NCBI RefSeq assembly: GCF_017353255.1
Contig: NZ_JAFMYU010000024.1
Span: 1-64,000, forward strand
DNA: 64,000 nt
Source of the DNA: Fibrella aquatilis
Lineage (GTDB): Bacteria; Bacteroidota; Bacteroidia; Cytophagales; Spirosomataceae
Direction of reading: 5' to 3'
How positions within the stretch are numbered: the stretch's first letter is position 1; each line of letters starts with the position of its first letter. Shown here in pieces: positions 40,847-50,828 of the stretch. Both the position numbers and the translations under genes were made by a program. The notes under the pieces were generated by a model. The model had not been told where the DNA came from and did no database searches. It was given only the letters and a program-made list of their open reading frames with translations.

Positions 40847-41675
40847 GGTGGCCTACCAGGTAGCCGAAAGCTGGAGCGAATGCAACCAGGTACAGCTTGT
40901 GCAGGGGTTGATGCTCCAGCTTCGCTACCAGGCGGATACAAATCCGGCACTACTGGCTAACTGGCAGGTGCTGTTGCTACGGCTACTATCGACCGCGCCG
41001 GCGACGCTATTCAACCAACTGACGGGTGAGCAGTTACAGCGCTTGTTGCCCTACGTCGAATGGGCTTTGTCGGAGCGGGTAACCAGCCGTCCGTTTGATT
41101 CCTTCCAGGTCGACGGGGTTGATTACGTACTACCTGCCGATGAGCTGGCCAACACGTCGGCCATTGAACTGGCCATGGCGTCGATCTACTACCTTCAATA
41201 TGCCCGGCCTCAACAGCCAAACATGCAGGCGGCTTATCTGCTGGTGACCACGCTTTGCCGTCCGCGCCGTGCGGATCATGAAGCCTGGTCGACGTCGACG
41301 GATTTTAACGGCGATTTGCGTGAAGAGTATAATTCCATCCTGGCGGAGAACCGGGCAAAGCAGTTCGAGCCAATTCCGTTCGGCGTGATCATGGCCGTGG
41401 TGCAGTACTGGGAGTCGATGTATACCCGGTTTCTGAAACGATATGGTGAAGTATTTGGCGAGGCCGATGAACAGGCCAAACCATTGTACCCGGCAGGGGA
41501 AGGCTGGATTGCCGCGCTGGAGGACGTGGCCGTGATCGGGGCACATGGCCCGTTTAAGGCGGTATGTGCCGAAAATTGCCACACCATCTTTCTATTCCTG
41601 AAGCACCGGGTTGCTCAACAGCAACGGGCTGAAGAAGACGCTGAACTGGAGCGTGAGCGTAATAATGCTGATTAG
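40824..41675 (+). CDS. phage tail-region protein, unknown
   Basis: A 283-aa, mostly helical protein with an acidic tail. It lies between the lysis block and tail genes and could be a tail assembly factor. No domain recognised. Confidence 0.6.
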   Translation: MKKFWLNEVAYQVAESWSECNQVQLVQGLMLQLRYQADTNPALLANWQVLLLRLLSTAPATLFNQLTGEQLQRLLPYVEWALSERVTSRPFDSFQVDGVDYVLPADELANTSAIELAMASIYYLQYARPQQPNMQAAYLLVTTLCRPRRADHEAWSTSTDFNGDLREEYNSILAENRAKQFEPIPFGVIMAVVQYWESMYTRFLKRYGEVFGEADEQAKPLYPAGEGWIAALEDVAVIGAHGPFKAVCAENCHTIFLFLKHRVAQQQRAEEDAELERERNNAD

Positions 41676-41695
41676 TGGATAAACCTTAACAGAAG

Positions 41696-41935
41696 ATGTT
41701 CAACCGTTTTTTTTCTCGAAAAATGAATTCATTCTTAGTTTGGCAACAGGTCGTATCAGAGCGTTTTCAACTCGGAACCGATACAAAGATTAATGTAGAA
41801 GTAATCATCCGCGTTGTTGATGCCGTGACTAAAGAAGAGGCAATTGGAAAGTTTGTAGAGCGCACCTCAACTTACCAATTCATTCAAAAACTGGACATAC
41901 AAGCTTGTGTTCTGACAGACATAGAAAGGCTTTGA
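41696..41935 (+). CDS. small phage protein, unknown
   Basis: A 79-aa protein with GC lower than its neighbours. No domain recognised. Nothing marks it as a moron apart from composition. Confidence 0.5.
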   Translation: MFNRFFSRKMNSFLVWQQVVSERFQLGTDTKINVEVIIRVVDAVTKEEAIGKFVERTSTYQFIQKLDIQACVLTDIERL

Positions 41936-42023
41936 CTACCTGATTCACCCAAAAATGATGCGATTAGCGTCCTGTAGCCGGTTAGTCATTCCGCATAGGT
42001 TTGACAAAAAACTAACGGCAACT

Positions 42024-42485
42024 ATGATTACTGGAACGCTGACGAACTTCGTCGATTACTTCCGCACGTGGGCTGATCAGGATGCCGACGTGCGGTTTTT
42101 TCTGTTTGGGGGTGTTGAGAAAGGGGTAGAAGTGGCCCGGTCGCACCCGGATTTTGATTACCCGCTGTTCTGGCTGGAAGAGCCGGTGATCACCACCCTC
42201 GATAATGGAGCCAGTGACTACAGCGAACTCTACCAGTTTGGCATCACGGTGCTTGGCGAAGCCCCTGATGATGATTACGAGAAACAATTGCAGGTGCAGC
42301 AACTGACCCTCACCATTCTCTACCGCCTTCAGAAACAGCTACGGCTTGATAACCGAAACGGGAAGATCCTCTGTGAGCTGAGCGGGATGAAGAAAGAACC
42401 CATCTCGCAGTTATGGCTCGATAACCACCGAGGCTGGCGGCTGGAAATCCAATGCACGTTTAACCTAAACGCTTTTCTGAACTAA
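42024..42485 (+). CDS. putative tail completion protein
   Basis: A 153-aa protein (MITGTLTNFVDYFRTWADQDADVRFFLF...). Alternating beta-strands (FGITVLGEAP, QLTLTILYRLQ) and the position before a large tail protein suggest a tail-terminator or completion role. The ATG at 42024 is preferred over one at 41955 because the earlier N-terminus is basic and unstructured. One-base overlap with the next gene. Confidence 0.55.
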   Translation: MITGTLTNFVDYFRTWADQDADVRFFLFGGVEKGVEVARSHPDFDYPLFWLEEPVITTLDNGASDYSELYQFGITVLGEAPDDDYEKQLQVQQLTLTILYRLQKQLRLDNRNGKILCELSGMKKEPISQLWLDNHRGWRLEIQCTFNLNAFLN

Positions 42486-44485
42486 TGTATTTGCCGATTC
42501 AACTCAGTCGAAATAAGGTATTGGCCCGGATGGATGCCTATGGACCGGGCACCGTGGTCAATCGCTCGACGTTACGCTATGACGTGGACGTGCAGCTTCA
42601 GCCCTGGTACCGGGCGGGTACGTTTGTGCCAGCCAGTAATGGTCCATTGCAGGGATCGGAAACCCCGCCTGAACGACGGGGAGGTGCCTTGGTATATCCG
42701 GGTGCGCTGTTTGAGTTGCAGGATCTGCTCGACGGGCACCTGACCCGCACGGCACCGCGCTTTGGGCAAACTCAGATCAGCGTCTGCGAAGGCATGACCC
42801 GTCAGTTTTATGTCGATACGACCGTGCGTCAGGATGGTTTACCCGTCAGTGCCGGGCGCTTACCAACGCAATGGGTACTGAAGGCCGGCATTGCGGAGCG
42901 TGACTGGTCGGCCTGGCAGGAGCGGGTGTTTACACTACCAGAGGGGTTAGCCGGTCGGTTTTTGACGAACCAGCCTGATGGCAAACAGATTTTGCCGAAC
43001 CAACCTGAATACCTGTATTGGCTGAATAACTGCTCGACGTCGCCAACCCGGATCAAGGTGATGGCCACCGTGCTGTATAGTGATTCGACGAAGGCCGATT
43101 GTTGTTGCAGCACGTTTGATAGCCTGGCTACGATGTCGGTGTATTGCGTGCCGACAGGCCCTGTAGCGTTGGGGTTAGCCAAGGCAGACCGGCAGATTGT
43201 TCGGTATGCGGTCTGGCTAACCGATGAGCAGGACCAGCCCGTCAGTGAAACCCGGCTCTATTTTGTTGATAACCGGTACATGCCCGATTATCGCTATATC
43301 GTGTTTGCCAACTCACTGGGTGGGTTCGATACCGTTGCCTTAGTTGGCGATTCGTCGGAAAAGGTTGGCTACACCCGCCTGATCAGCGAACGGCCGACTG
43401 ACCCGCTTGGTTTGCCAACCTACGCCGAGCGGGTGGTGAGTCAGGTCACCGGTGAGCGGGAACTCACGGCGAATACGGCACTGATAGCCCCTGACCAGCG
43501 TACCTGGTTACAGGATCTCTTGCTAAGTGAAGAGATCTACGTCGTTACGGACCGGTCGCATTTACCCCTGTTGATTCAGAACCAGGACTACCCGGCCAGT
43601 GATACGACGGAACTACTGGGTGGGCGGTCGCTGACGTTCCGGTATGCCAACCGGGAACGGAATGCGACTGGTCGGCTGGCGGTGGCACCGGCTTTACCCA
43701 GCCGACCAACGATCTGGAACGTATTTGCCTTTTCGTGTGAACTCGACAGCCGGGGTAAACGGACCGGGCGTAAGCTGGCCACACTGCTGCAATTGACCTA
43801 CCAGGATACGGGTGAAGTAGTGAAACCAACCCAGATCAGGGCCAATTTGCCCAACGAAGAGGGGTATCTGAGTCCGATCAGTTCACCAGACTGCCAGCAG
43901 ACTCCCTTCGTATCGGCGGCGATCAGCCGGTACGGCACGTATAAACGGGCTACGTGTGGCGTTGGCTACACCGGCGTAGAGGCATTGATTGGGATTGCTG
44001 CCGGTGCTTACGGCTCGGAAATCAGCCAGGCGGATGCGGATGCGAAAGCCGAAGCGGCCTGGTCGCAACTCAACACGCAGGCGACGGCCGATGCCACTGG
44101 TGTCTGTGATGCCAACCCGGCCAACTATGCGGCCAACGTGCCGAATGGGCAGTTTCACGTTCGGCTGACGCACCCGCGTATCGTGCTGATTTATACCAAT
44201 GCTTCCCCCATGCAGGGCAACCAGTGGGGATCAGCGACCGGGCCGTTTGTGTATCCTTTTGGCACGGCGGACATGAATTTCCTGGCCGGGTCTACCGCTG
44301 ACTGGCGGGTTAGTCTGACGACGACACAAGGCGGGGTGGGTACAATCCGGGTGTACGTGAACGGGGTCCTGAAGCGGTCAGATGATCGGCCGTATAACGC
44401 AGGTCCGTTTATGCTGTTTGACGGCGTGCCGGTGGTGAGTGGTGATCGGGTGTACATTGAATTTGAACATATTCGTTATGTCTAA
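42485..44485 (+). CDS. large tail protein with DUF5977-like repeat
   Basis: A 666-aa beta-rich protein. Near residue 495 it carries KRATCGVGYTGVEALIGIAA and EISQADADAKAEAAWSQLN, a pattern that matches the DUF5977 repeat seen in Bacteroidetes surface proteins. The upstream part has several cysteines (DCCCSTF). It is a probable tail-shaft or tail-tube-associated protein; the DUF5977-like region could bind a surface ligand. It overlaps the next gene by 8 bp. Confidence 0.65.
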   Translation: MYLPIQLSRNKVLARMDAYGPGTVVNRSTLRYDVDVQLQPWYRAGTFVPASNGPLQGSETPPERRGGALVYPGALFELQDLLDGHLTRTAPRFGQTQISVCEGMTRQFYVDTTVRQDGLPVSAGRLPTQWVLKAGIAERDWSAWQERVFTLPEGLAGRFLTNQPDGKQILPNQPEYLYWLNNCSTSPTRIKVMATVLYSDSTKADCCCSTFDSLATMSVYCVPTGPVALGLAKADRQIVRYAVWLTDEQDQPVSETRLYFVDNRYMPDYRYIVFANSLGGFDTVALVGDSSEKVGYTRLISERPTDPLGLPTYAERVVSQVTGERELTANTALIAPDQRTWLQDLLLSEEIYVVTDRSHLPLLIQNQDYPASDTTELLGGRSLTFRYANRERNATGRLAVAPALPSRPTIWNVFAFSCELDSRGKRTGRKLATLLQLTYQDTGEVVKPTQIRANLPNEEGYLSPISSPDCQQTPFVSAAISRYGTYKRATCGVGYTGVEALIGIAAGAYGSEISQADADAKAEAAWSQLNTQATADATGVCDANPANYAANVPNGQFHVRLTHPRIVLIYTNASPMQGNQWGSATGPFVYPFGTADMNFLAGSTADWRVSLTTTQGGVGTIRVYVNGVLKRSDDRPYNAGPFMLFDGVPVVSGDRVYIEFEHIRYV

Positions 44486-45014
44486 CGTACAGGTACCCTT
44501 TGACGAAATAGCCGCACAGGTACTAACCGACGTGACGTCCGACCTGCTCCAGTTCTACCAGCGGGCACTGGCCGCCAAAGGGTTAGTGCTGACCGGTGAA
44601 CTGATGCGCTCGTTTCGCTACCAGATTATTCAACTGGCTGGCCAGGTGGTGGCTGAAGTGCAGTTTGCCGACTACGGACGTATGCGCGATATGCGGCGGC
44701 TGGCTTACACGAAGGCCGGGCCGCCGTCGGATGTGATGGAGGCGTTTGTGGCGAAGATTGGGGAGAACAACTTTGCCTATGTGCCTGGCTACAAGGCGAC
44801 CCGGCGCGTACCGACCGTGACCAACGCCGTGGCCAGGATTGCGGCGGGCATCGGCTTCAGCAAACGGGGGAAGACCGTTAACCGGAAATTTACGGGTACA
44901 TGGTATAACGAGACGACGCTGAACATGGTAAACGTGGCCAAGGCGAAGCTGGCAGATCGGCTCGACGAGTGGTTTAAAGCAGGGATGCAGCAGCAGGCAC
45001 AATCAGCCGATTAA
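44478..45014 (+). CDS. putative tail-associated protein
   Basis: A 178-aa protein. Basic middle (YKATRRVPTVTNAVARIAAG) and helical ends. Context suggests a head-tail joining or tail-assembly protein (HK97 gp10-like in size). The ATG at 44478 overlaps the previous stop by 8 bp; the in-frame ATG at 44439 is less likely. No domain recognised. Confidence 0.55.
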   Translation: MSNVQVPFDEIAAQVLTDVTSDLLQFYQRALAAKGLVLTGELMRSFRYQIIQLAGQVVAEVQFADYGRMRDMRRLAYTKAGPPSDVMEAFVAKIGENNFAYVPGYKATRRVPTVTNAVARIAAGIGFSKRGKTVNRKFTGTWYNETTLNMVNVAKAKLADRLDEWFKAGMQQQAQSAD

Positions 45015-45030
45015 TGTAGTTTTACGCACG

Positions 45031-45231
45031 ATGCAAACAATACTAGACTTACCCGAAAAAGACCGTCAGTCAATTTACGCTGCCGCTCAACTAATTGACG
45101 ATGCGCTAGACCGCAATCAGATGATTAGCCTACAAACGTTTATCTCTGATAGCCGACATGGCTCTCTCATTTCACTAACCTTCCACAATAGTAAACACCA
45201 GAAGAAGAGAGAGCTGTCGGATGTGGGCTAG
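45031..45231 (+). CDS. small phage protein, unknown
   Basis: A 66-aa protein (MQTILDLPEKDRQSIYAAAQLIDDALD...), GC below its neighbours. No domain recognised. It precedes the promoter of the moron-like gene. Confidence 0.5.
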   Translation: MQTILDLPEKDRQSIYAAAQLIDDALDRNQMISLQTFISDSRHGSLISLTFHNSKHQKKRELSDVG

Positions 45232-45242
45232 CCTGGCCGCAA

Positions 45243-45250
45243 TATCTTTG
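45243..45250 (+). promoter_or_regulatory. -7 promoter box of moron gene
   Basis: TATCTTTG matches TAnnTTTG, 21 nt before the ATG at 45272. No clear -33 TTG. Confidence 0.55.
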
Positions 45251-45271
45251 CAGCTTTACTATAACGCTCAT

Positions 45272-45727
45272 ATGAAAAAAGGTTTAACGTGGGTCATTGG
45301 TGTACCCCTCGGAGTATTGGTGTTGTTAGGCAGCATTGGCCTGGTGGCGCAGTGTAGCGACCCCAAAGGCTACGAGCAGAAACAGCAGGAAATGGTTAAG
45401 CAGGATGCGCTGGAGCAACAGGTCATCGACAGTGACCCGGCGGATCGTGCCCGGCATGATGCGGATCAGGCTGCATTGGCCAAAACAGAAGCCATTCTGG
45501 AGAAGCAGGGTCTATCACTCTGTCAGGTGTACCGATGGATTGGCAATTCTGAAGACGAGATTCGCCGAAAGATGGAGGCACAATACGGTATTCCGACCGC
45601 GATGAAGATGTCGGAGCAACGCGACGTTGCCTATACCAAAGCCTGGCAGAAATACCGGAAGCAGCACGGCATACCGGATTCATTACGGATGTACATCAAT
45701 GTGTTTGGCATGAGCAACTGCCAATAG
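45272..45727 (+). CDS. moron-like lipoprotein or membrane-anchored protein
   Basis: A 151-aa protein with an N-terminal hydrophobic helix followed by Cys (GVPLGVLVLLGSIGLVAQCSD), which is either a lipobox or an anchor, then a charged, helical body. It has its own TAnnTTTG promoter box and its own terminator, and it interrupts the tail operon. This is the layout of a lysogen-expressed gene such as a superinfection-exclusion lipoprotein. Function not shown. Confidence 0.6.
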   Translation: MKKGLTWVIGVPLGVLVLLGSIGLVAQCSDPKGYEQKQQEMVKQDALEQQVIDSDPADRARHDADQAALAKTEAILEKQGLSLCQVYRWIGNSEDEIRRKMEAQYGIPTAMKMSEQRDVAYTKAWQKYRKQHGIPDSLRMYINVFGMSNCQ

Positions 45728-45756
45728 CTCGTTTACTCGTCCTGTTGACGGTCTAG

Positions 45757-45786
45757 GTCTCGGTGCAGTTTGCATCGAGGCTTTTT
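45757..45786 (+). terminator. terminator of moron gene
   Basis: GTCTCGGTGC pairs with GCATCGAGGC (two G-T pairs, 5-nt loop) followed by T5. Confidence 0.75.
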
Positions 45787-45797
45787 CATGTTTAGCG

Positions 45798-48700
45798 ATG
45801 CAAGACGAAATAATTAAGCTCCGAACGGAGATCGACACCGACGAGGCCAGCGTGTCGCTGGAGGGGTTAAAGAGTGATTTGCGCGACGTCAAGCGTGAAT
45901 TGAGAGAAATGGGTCAGGTCTCGGAAGACTGGTCTGATGAGCAGAAACAGGCGTATGCGGAGTTGAAGGAACGGCAAAAGGATCTGAACGCTGAGATCAA
46001 AGAGTATACCCAAAACATCGACCTCAATGATGCGTCGGTGAATGAATTGAAGGCCAGCCTACGCCTGCTGGTCAGTGAGCAAAATCAACTGACGGCAGGC
46101 TCGGAGGAGTGGATTGAAAAGACCCGGCAGGTTAACCAGGTGAAGGAGCGGCTGGAGGACGTTCGGGAGGAAGCGAACCTGTTAGGGCGGGCACTGGATG
46201 ACCAGAAGGGCGTTTTCGATAAGTGGAACGACTCGTTCATGGGTACGTTCGCAGCCCTGCAATTCGACGATCTGGTAGACGGGGTGATGGATTTTGGCCG
46301 GGAATCGGTAGAAAGTGCCGCCAAAACGTCGGATGCCTTTGCCGACATTCAGAAGTCCACCGGCCAGACAACCGCCGAAGTGGAGGCGCTGAATGATGAG
46401 CTTCGCAACATCGACACCCGTTCTACGCAGGAAGCCCTGCTCGACATCGTGAAGGTGGGTGGTCAGTTGGGTATCGCGAAAGAAGAGATTAAAGGCTTTA
46501 CCGAGTCGGTCGACAAAGCCAACGTGGCTCTGGGTGACGAGTTTTCGGGGGGTGCCGAAGAAGTGGCCAACACGATGGGCACCCTCTCGAAGCTGTTCCG
46601 GGAAACCAAAGACCTGGAAGCTGGTAAGGCCATCAATGATATTGGTTCGGCTATCAACGAACTCGGTGCTGCCGGCAGTGCAACCGGGCCGGTTGTGGCT
46701 GACTTTGCCACGCGTATTGGCCAGTTGGGTGATCTGGCACCGGAAATTGGCCAGACATTGGGCCTGGGTGCGGCGTTCCAGGAACTTGGTTTGTCAGCCG
46801 AGATCTCAGCGGGGGGTATCACCAATATATTGCTCAGCGCCTCGAAGGCGACGGAGCTATTCGCCGAGCAGTTGGGCATCTCGGAGGTGGAGATGAAGAA
46901 GCTCATCAATACCAACCCCAACGAATTCCTGTTGCAGTTGGCGCAATCCCTCCAGGGATTACCCGCCGATCAGGTAGCCAAACGGCTTGACGACTTGGGG
47001 ATCAAGAGCCAGGAGGCTACGAAAGTGATGTCGCTCCTGAAAGATCAGACCCAATTGGTTCGAGATCGTCAGTTGTTGGCTAACAAGGCGATGCAGGAAG
47101 GCACATCGCTGACGAAGGAATTTTCAATCAAAAACGAAACGGCCGCTGCCCAACTGGATAAGTTCGGCAAGGTGGTAGAAGTGATCCGGGTGGAAGTTGG
47201 TAACCGCCTGCTGCCGGTGCTGATTGGTGCAGGAAACGCCCTGCTGACCGTCGGGCGGGTGCTGATGGGCATTCCTGCCTTCGTCAGCGAAAACCGGGTG
47301 GCGATAGGTCTGCTGGTCGTTGGTCTCATCTCGCTCAATGCCAATTTGATCAGAGCACAGGTAGCCAGTTTAGCCGGTGCCGCTGCCACAAAAGCACAGG
47401 CCATTGCCTCGGCCATTGCTACGGCCGCCGAGAGCGCCCGGGCACAGGCAGCAGCCCGCGCGGCGGCGGCTGACCAGGCTGCAACGGTGCAGTCGCAAAA
47501 ACTAACGGTGCAGGAACGGTTAGCCGCCCTACAAACGACGGCCAGTAACCTGCTGACACAGGCTAAGATTGTTCTGACCAATGGATGGACGGTAGCCCAA
47601 ACAGCCCTCAATAACGCCCTACGGGCCAACCCGATTGGGATTGTGATCACGGTACTGGCGGTGCTGGCAGCGGCACTGGTGACTGCCTACCAGCGGTCAG
47701 AAACGTTTCGGGGGATTGTGAACGGGGTTTGGGCGGCGCTGAAAGTTGGCTGGCAGGCTATCACCGACCTGACGGGCGCGTTTGTGTCGTTTATCGGTGA
47801 GGCACTGGCCCCGTTGCAGCCCTATTTTTCGTCTATTGGCTCGGCGATGGGTACGTTCTGGAACCTGGTCCGCACCGGTGCCGGGTACGTGGTAGACCTG
47901 CACAAAGCGGTCTTCGGGCTGGCGGTCGATGCGTTGGGCGGGTTGCTGGATCGCGTAGCTCCCGTAAAGACGGCCATTGCAGGCTTGTGGAACACCATTC
48001 TGGGTGGGGTGGAGAAGGTGAAGGAGGCCGCGAATGCCGTAGCCGAGTTCCTGCACATCGATGGGTTGGTAGCCCGGGCCAAAGAGACTGGCCAAAAAAT
48101 GGGTACTGCTTTTAAGGAGACCTACCAGGCCGAACTGGCGGCCGCGCGGGCTAAGGATAATGTCGATCACGACGCGCACCACGCCGGGCAAACAGCCAAA
48201 GCCGGTGCGGCTGTGAAGCAGCAGGCCAGTGATAAAAAAGAAGCTAATAGTGGGGTGCTTCGGGATCTTGAAACCGACAACGGTAAGCACCGGGAGTCGG
48301 AGGCCAAGAAAGAAGCTGAACACACGCAAAAGCTGGCCGACGAGCGAAAGAAGGCTAATGCTGATGCGGTTGAGTCGATTGCTAAAAAGAATATCGAACT
48401 GATTCAGGATGACCAGGCCCGTAAGCTGGCACAACTGGCCTTTGAGCGGGATCAGGAACGCAAACGCATTGACGAATCGAAGGCCGATCAGAAGATGAAG
48501 GCCGATCAGTTGTCATTGCTGGAGAAATCGTACCAGGCCGACGTGGCGGCTACACAGAAAGATTTTCGGGATAAGAAGGAGGCTGCCGAGACGGCGGCGA
48601 TGAAGAAGTACCTCGATGACAAAGAGCAGCAGGCCCAAAAAGAGCGGTCGCTGTTTACCGAACTGGCCGATTATGAGAAGGCCACACGGTCAACGAATCA

Positions 48701-50828
48701 GGAAATTGATTTGTCGCTGACCAAGCTGACGGAGAATCAGAAGTTTGATGTCCGAAAGCAGCAAATGGCGGATGCGCTGACCGAACAGAAGGCCAGCATC
48801 CTGAAGGAGTACACCGCGAAAGTGACCGAGATCACCAACAATATCTCGGATAACGATCAGCGGATGAAGGCGTTGAAGACGCTCAATGACTGGAAGAATA
48901 GCCAGTTGAACTCAGCCGATACGAAGCACGCCAAGGATATGACGACGCTGAACCAGGAGCACCTGGCCACGCGGCAACAGAATACGAAGGAGTTTTTCGG
49001 GGCGGTGGAAGGTCTGATGAATGGCGATTACACATCGTTCATGGATCTGCTGGGTAAGAAGCTGAAGAACGAAAAAGCGGCTAACCAGCAAGGGCTACAG
49101 GATTTTGCCAAAAAATCGTCGGCTACGCTCGATACCGCTGGTCAGGTGGTGGGGGCCATGCAGAAGTTGAACCAGAAGTACCTGGAAGACAAACTGAACA
49201 AACTGGCTAAGGAGAAGTCGAAGCAACTAGCAGACTGGGATGAGCAGTATAAGAAGGGCAAAATCAATAAGGAGACCTACGAAAAAGGGATCGACAAAAT
49301 CAATAAAGAGTTTGCTGAAAAGGAGAAAGCCGAGAAGCTGAAGGCCTGGAAACGGGACCAGGCGATGCAGATTGCCATGGCGCTGATCAACACGGCGCAA
49401 GCCGTTATCAAGTCGCTGGCCATGATGGGCTGGCCACTGGGTCTGATTGGTGCGGCGGTATCGGGGGTGATGGGGGGCATTCAGATCGCGATGATCAAGA
49501 ACCAGCAACCGCCGAGTTTCGAGAAGGGTGGTTTCGTCAATGGTGGTATACCCGATGGCCCCGCCCATGGTAGCAGCTACGGAAAGAGTGGCCTGGCCAT
49601 TGTGGAGCGAACGGCTGACGGGGGGTATGGTGAAGAAAAAGGCGAGATGGAGGGCGGTGAACCTGTGATGATTCTCAGCCGGAACCTTTACAAGAATAAC
49701 GGACCGATCATCGACCGCCTATTGCACAGTTCGTTGCATCGAAATGGTGCCCCGATTTTCCGGTCTGGTGGGCTAATGGGGTCCGATGGCGGTAGCTACT
49801 CAGATTACCTGAAACCACTTCGGAAGGGGAAAATGTATGCCTCTGGTTCGGAGATGGCCGATAGCGGCGGTGGCGATGATTTCGGTACGGGTTCACCCGA
49901 TGAGGCCGCCGACACGACGGCCGACACGGAACAGCAGATCGATCAGAGCATGAAGCTCATGGAAGATATTGCCAAGAACACGCTGGCCACGACCGACCAG
50001 ATCACGGCGCTGATGACCTACCTGAACGGTACGTTCCTCTCGTCGATAGCTAACCAGGCGTATTACACGCGCTGGCAGATCCAGAATACGGGCTATTCGC
50101 TGGAGAATTCGCAGAACCGGGAAGCGACACGGATGATAGGTGAAATGCGAACGCAGGGTAATGCGACGCGTGGCCTGATGAATCAGTTGATCAACCAGAC
50201 GCGTACTGACCTGCTGCTGGAGCTTCGCCGGTTGACGGATGCTAACCGCAATCAGAATGCCATCATCGTCAGCGAGTTGCAGCGTCAGGGTAATTTACAG
50301 CGCAACGACCAGGCCCGGCAACAGACTACATTGGTGAGTGAGATCCAGCGCCAGGGTAATGCCGACCGGTCGCTCGACGAGCGGCAGCATCAGAATTTAG
50401 TACAAACGTTGCTCCTGATGTATGCGGCGGCCTCGACAGCGGCAGGTAGTCGGCACACGACGACGACCAACCAGTTGAACCGGCTCTATGCCGACATGAG
50501 CGACACCAACCAGAAGCGGTACGTGCAGTTCATCAACGAGATTCGGAACCAGTTGAACACGCTGAATGCCAACCAGGCCAGTGAGTTACGGGGTATGGCC
50601 AACGAGATGAAACGCCAGGCCTCAGCGCTGATCAGCGAAACGAAAAGCCAGACATCGGCAATGGTTGGTAGCCTGGATTGGAACACCAACCGGGTGAAAA
50701 GCGATCTCGGCTGGCAATCGTACCTCCTGAAAATCATTGCCGACAAACAATGGTCGGTGAGCGTGAACAACGTGGTGCAGGTATGGACCCAAGTGAACGT
50801 GATCAACAAAGATTCTAACCTACGATAA
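45798..50828 (+). CDS. tail tape measure protein
   Basis: A 1,676-aa protein that sets tail length and helps DNA entry. A coiled-coil N-terminus (residues 1-140) precedes an Ala/Gly-rich hydrophobic centre with transmembrane-like segments (about 510-530 and 615-640), then long Lys/Glu/Ala-rich coiled coils (790-1180), a further hydrophobic stretch near 1195-1235, a Gly-rich region, and a final repeat-rich Gln/Asn/Arg coiled coil. It is the largest gene of the phage, in the right place between tail and baseplate genes. Its 3' end overlaps the next ATG by one base. Confidence 0.9.
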   Translation: MQDEIIKLRTEIDTDEASVSLEGLKSDLRDVKRELREMGQVSEDWSDEQKQAYAELKERQKDLNAEIKEYTQNIDLNDASVNELKASLRLLVSEQNQLTAGSEEWIEKTRQVNQVKERLEDVREEANLLGRALDDQKGVFDKWNDSFMGTFAALQFDDLVDGVMDFGRESVESAAKTSDAFADIQKSTGQTTAEVEALNDELRNIDTRSTQEALLDIVKVGGQLGIAKEEIKGFTESVDKANVALGDEFSGGAEEVANTMGTLSKLFRETKDLEAGKAINDIGSAINELGAAGSATGPVVADFATRIGQLGDLAPEIGQTLGLGAAFQELGLSAEISAGGITNILLSASKATELFAEQLGISEVEMKKLINTNPNEFLLQLAQSLQGLPADQVAKRLDDLGIKSQEATKVMSLLKDQTQLVRDRQLLANKAMQEGTSLTKEFSIKNETAAAQLDKFGKVVEVIRVEVGNRLLPVLIGAGNALLTVGRVLMGIPAFVSENRVAIGLLVVGLISLNANLIRAQVASLAGAAATKAQAIASAIATAAESARAQAAARAAAADQAATVQSQKLTVQERLAALQTTASNLLTQAKIVLTNGWTVAQTALNNALRANPIGIVITVLAVLAAALVTAYQRSETFRGIVNGVWAALKVGWQAITDLTGAFVSFIGEALAPLQPYFSSIGSAMGTFWNLVRTGAGYVVDLHKAVFGLAVDALGGLLDRVAPVKTAIAGLWNTILGGVEKVKEAANAVAEFLHIDGLVARAKETGQKMGTAFKETYQAELAAARAKDNVDHDAHHAGQTAKAGAAVKQQASDKKEANSGVLRDLETDNGKHRESEAKKEAEHTQKLADERKKANADAVESIAKKNIELIQDDQARKLAQLAFERDQERKRIDESKADQKMKADQLSLLEKSYQADVAATQKDFRDKKEAAETAAMKKYLDDKEQQAQKERSLFTELADYEKATRSTNQEIDLSLTKLTENQKFDVRKQQMADALTEQKASILKEYTAKVTEITNNISDNDQRMKALKTLNDWKNSQLNSADTKHAKDMTTLNQEHLATRQQNTKEFFGAVEGLMNGDYTSFMDLLGKKLKNEKAANQQGLQDFAKKSSATLDTAGQVVGAMQKLNQKYLEDKLNKLAKEKSKQLADWDEQYKKGKINKETYEKGIDKINKEFAEKEKAEKLKAWKRDQAMQIAMALINTAQAVIKSLAMMGWPLGLIGAAVSGVMGGIQIAMIKNQQPPSFEKGGFVNGGIPDGPAHGSSYGKSGLAIVERTADGGYGEEKGEMEGGEPVMILSRNLYKNNGPIIDRLLHSSLHRNGAPIFRSGGLMGSDGGSYSDYLKPLRKGKMYASGSEMADSGGGDDFGTGSPDEAADTTADTEQQIDQSMKLMEDIAKNTLATTDQITALMTYLNGTFLSSIANQAYYTRWQIQNTGYSLENSQNREATRMIGEMRTQGNATRGLMNQLINQTRTDLLLELRRLTDANRNQNAIIVSELQRQGNLQRNDQARQQTTLVSEIQRQGNADRSLDERQHQNLVQTLLLMYAAASTAAGSRHTTTTNQLNRLYADMSDTNQKRYVQFINEIRNQLNTLNANQASELRGMANEMKRQASALISETKSQTSAMVGSLDWNTNRVKSDLGWQSYLLKIIADKQWSVSVNNVVQVWTQVNVINKDSNLR

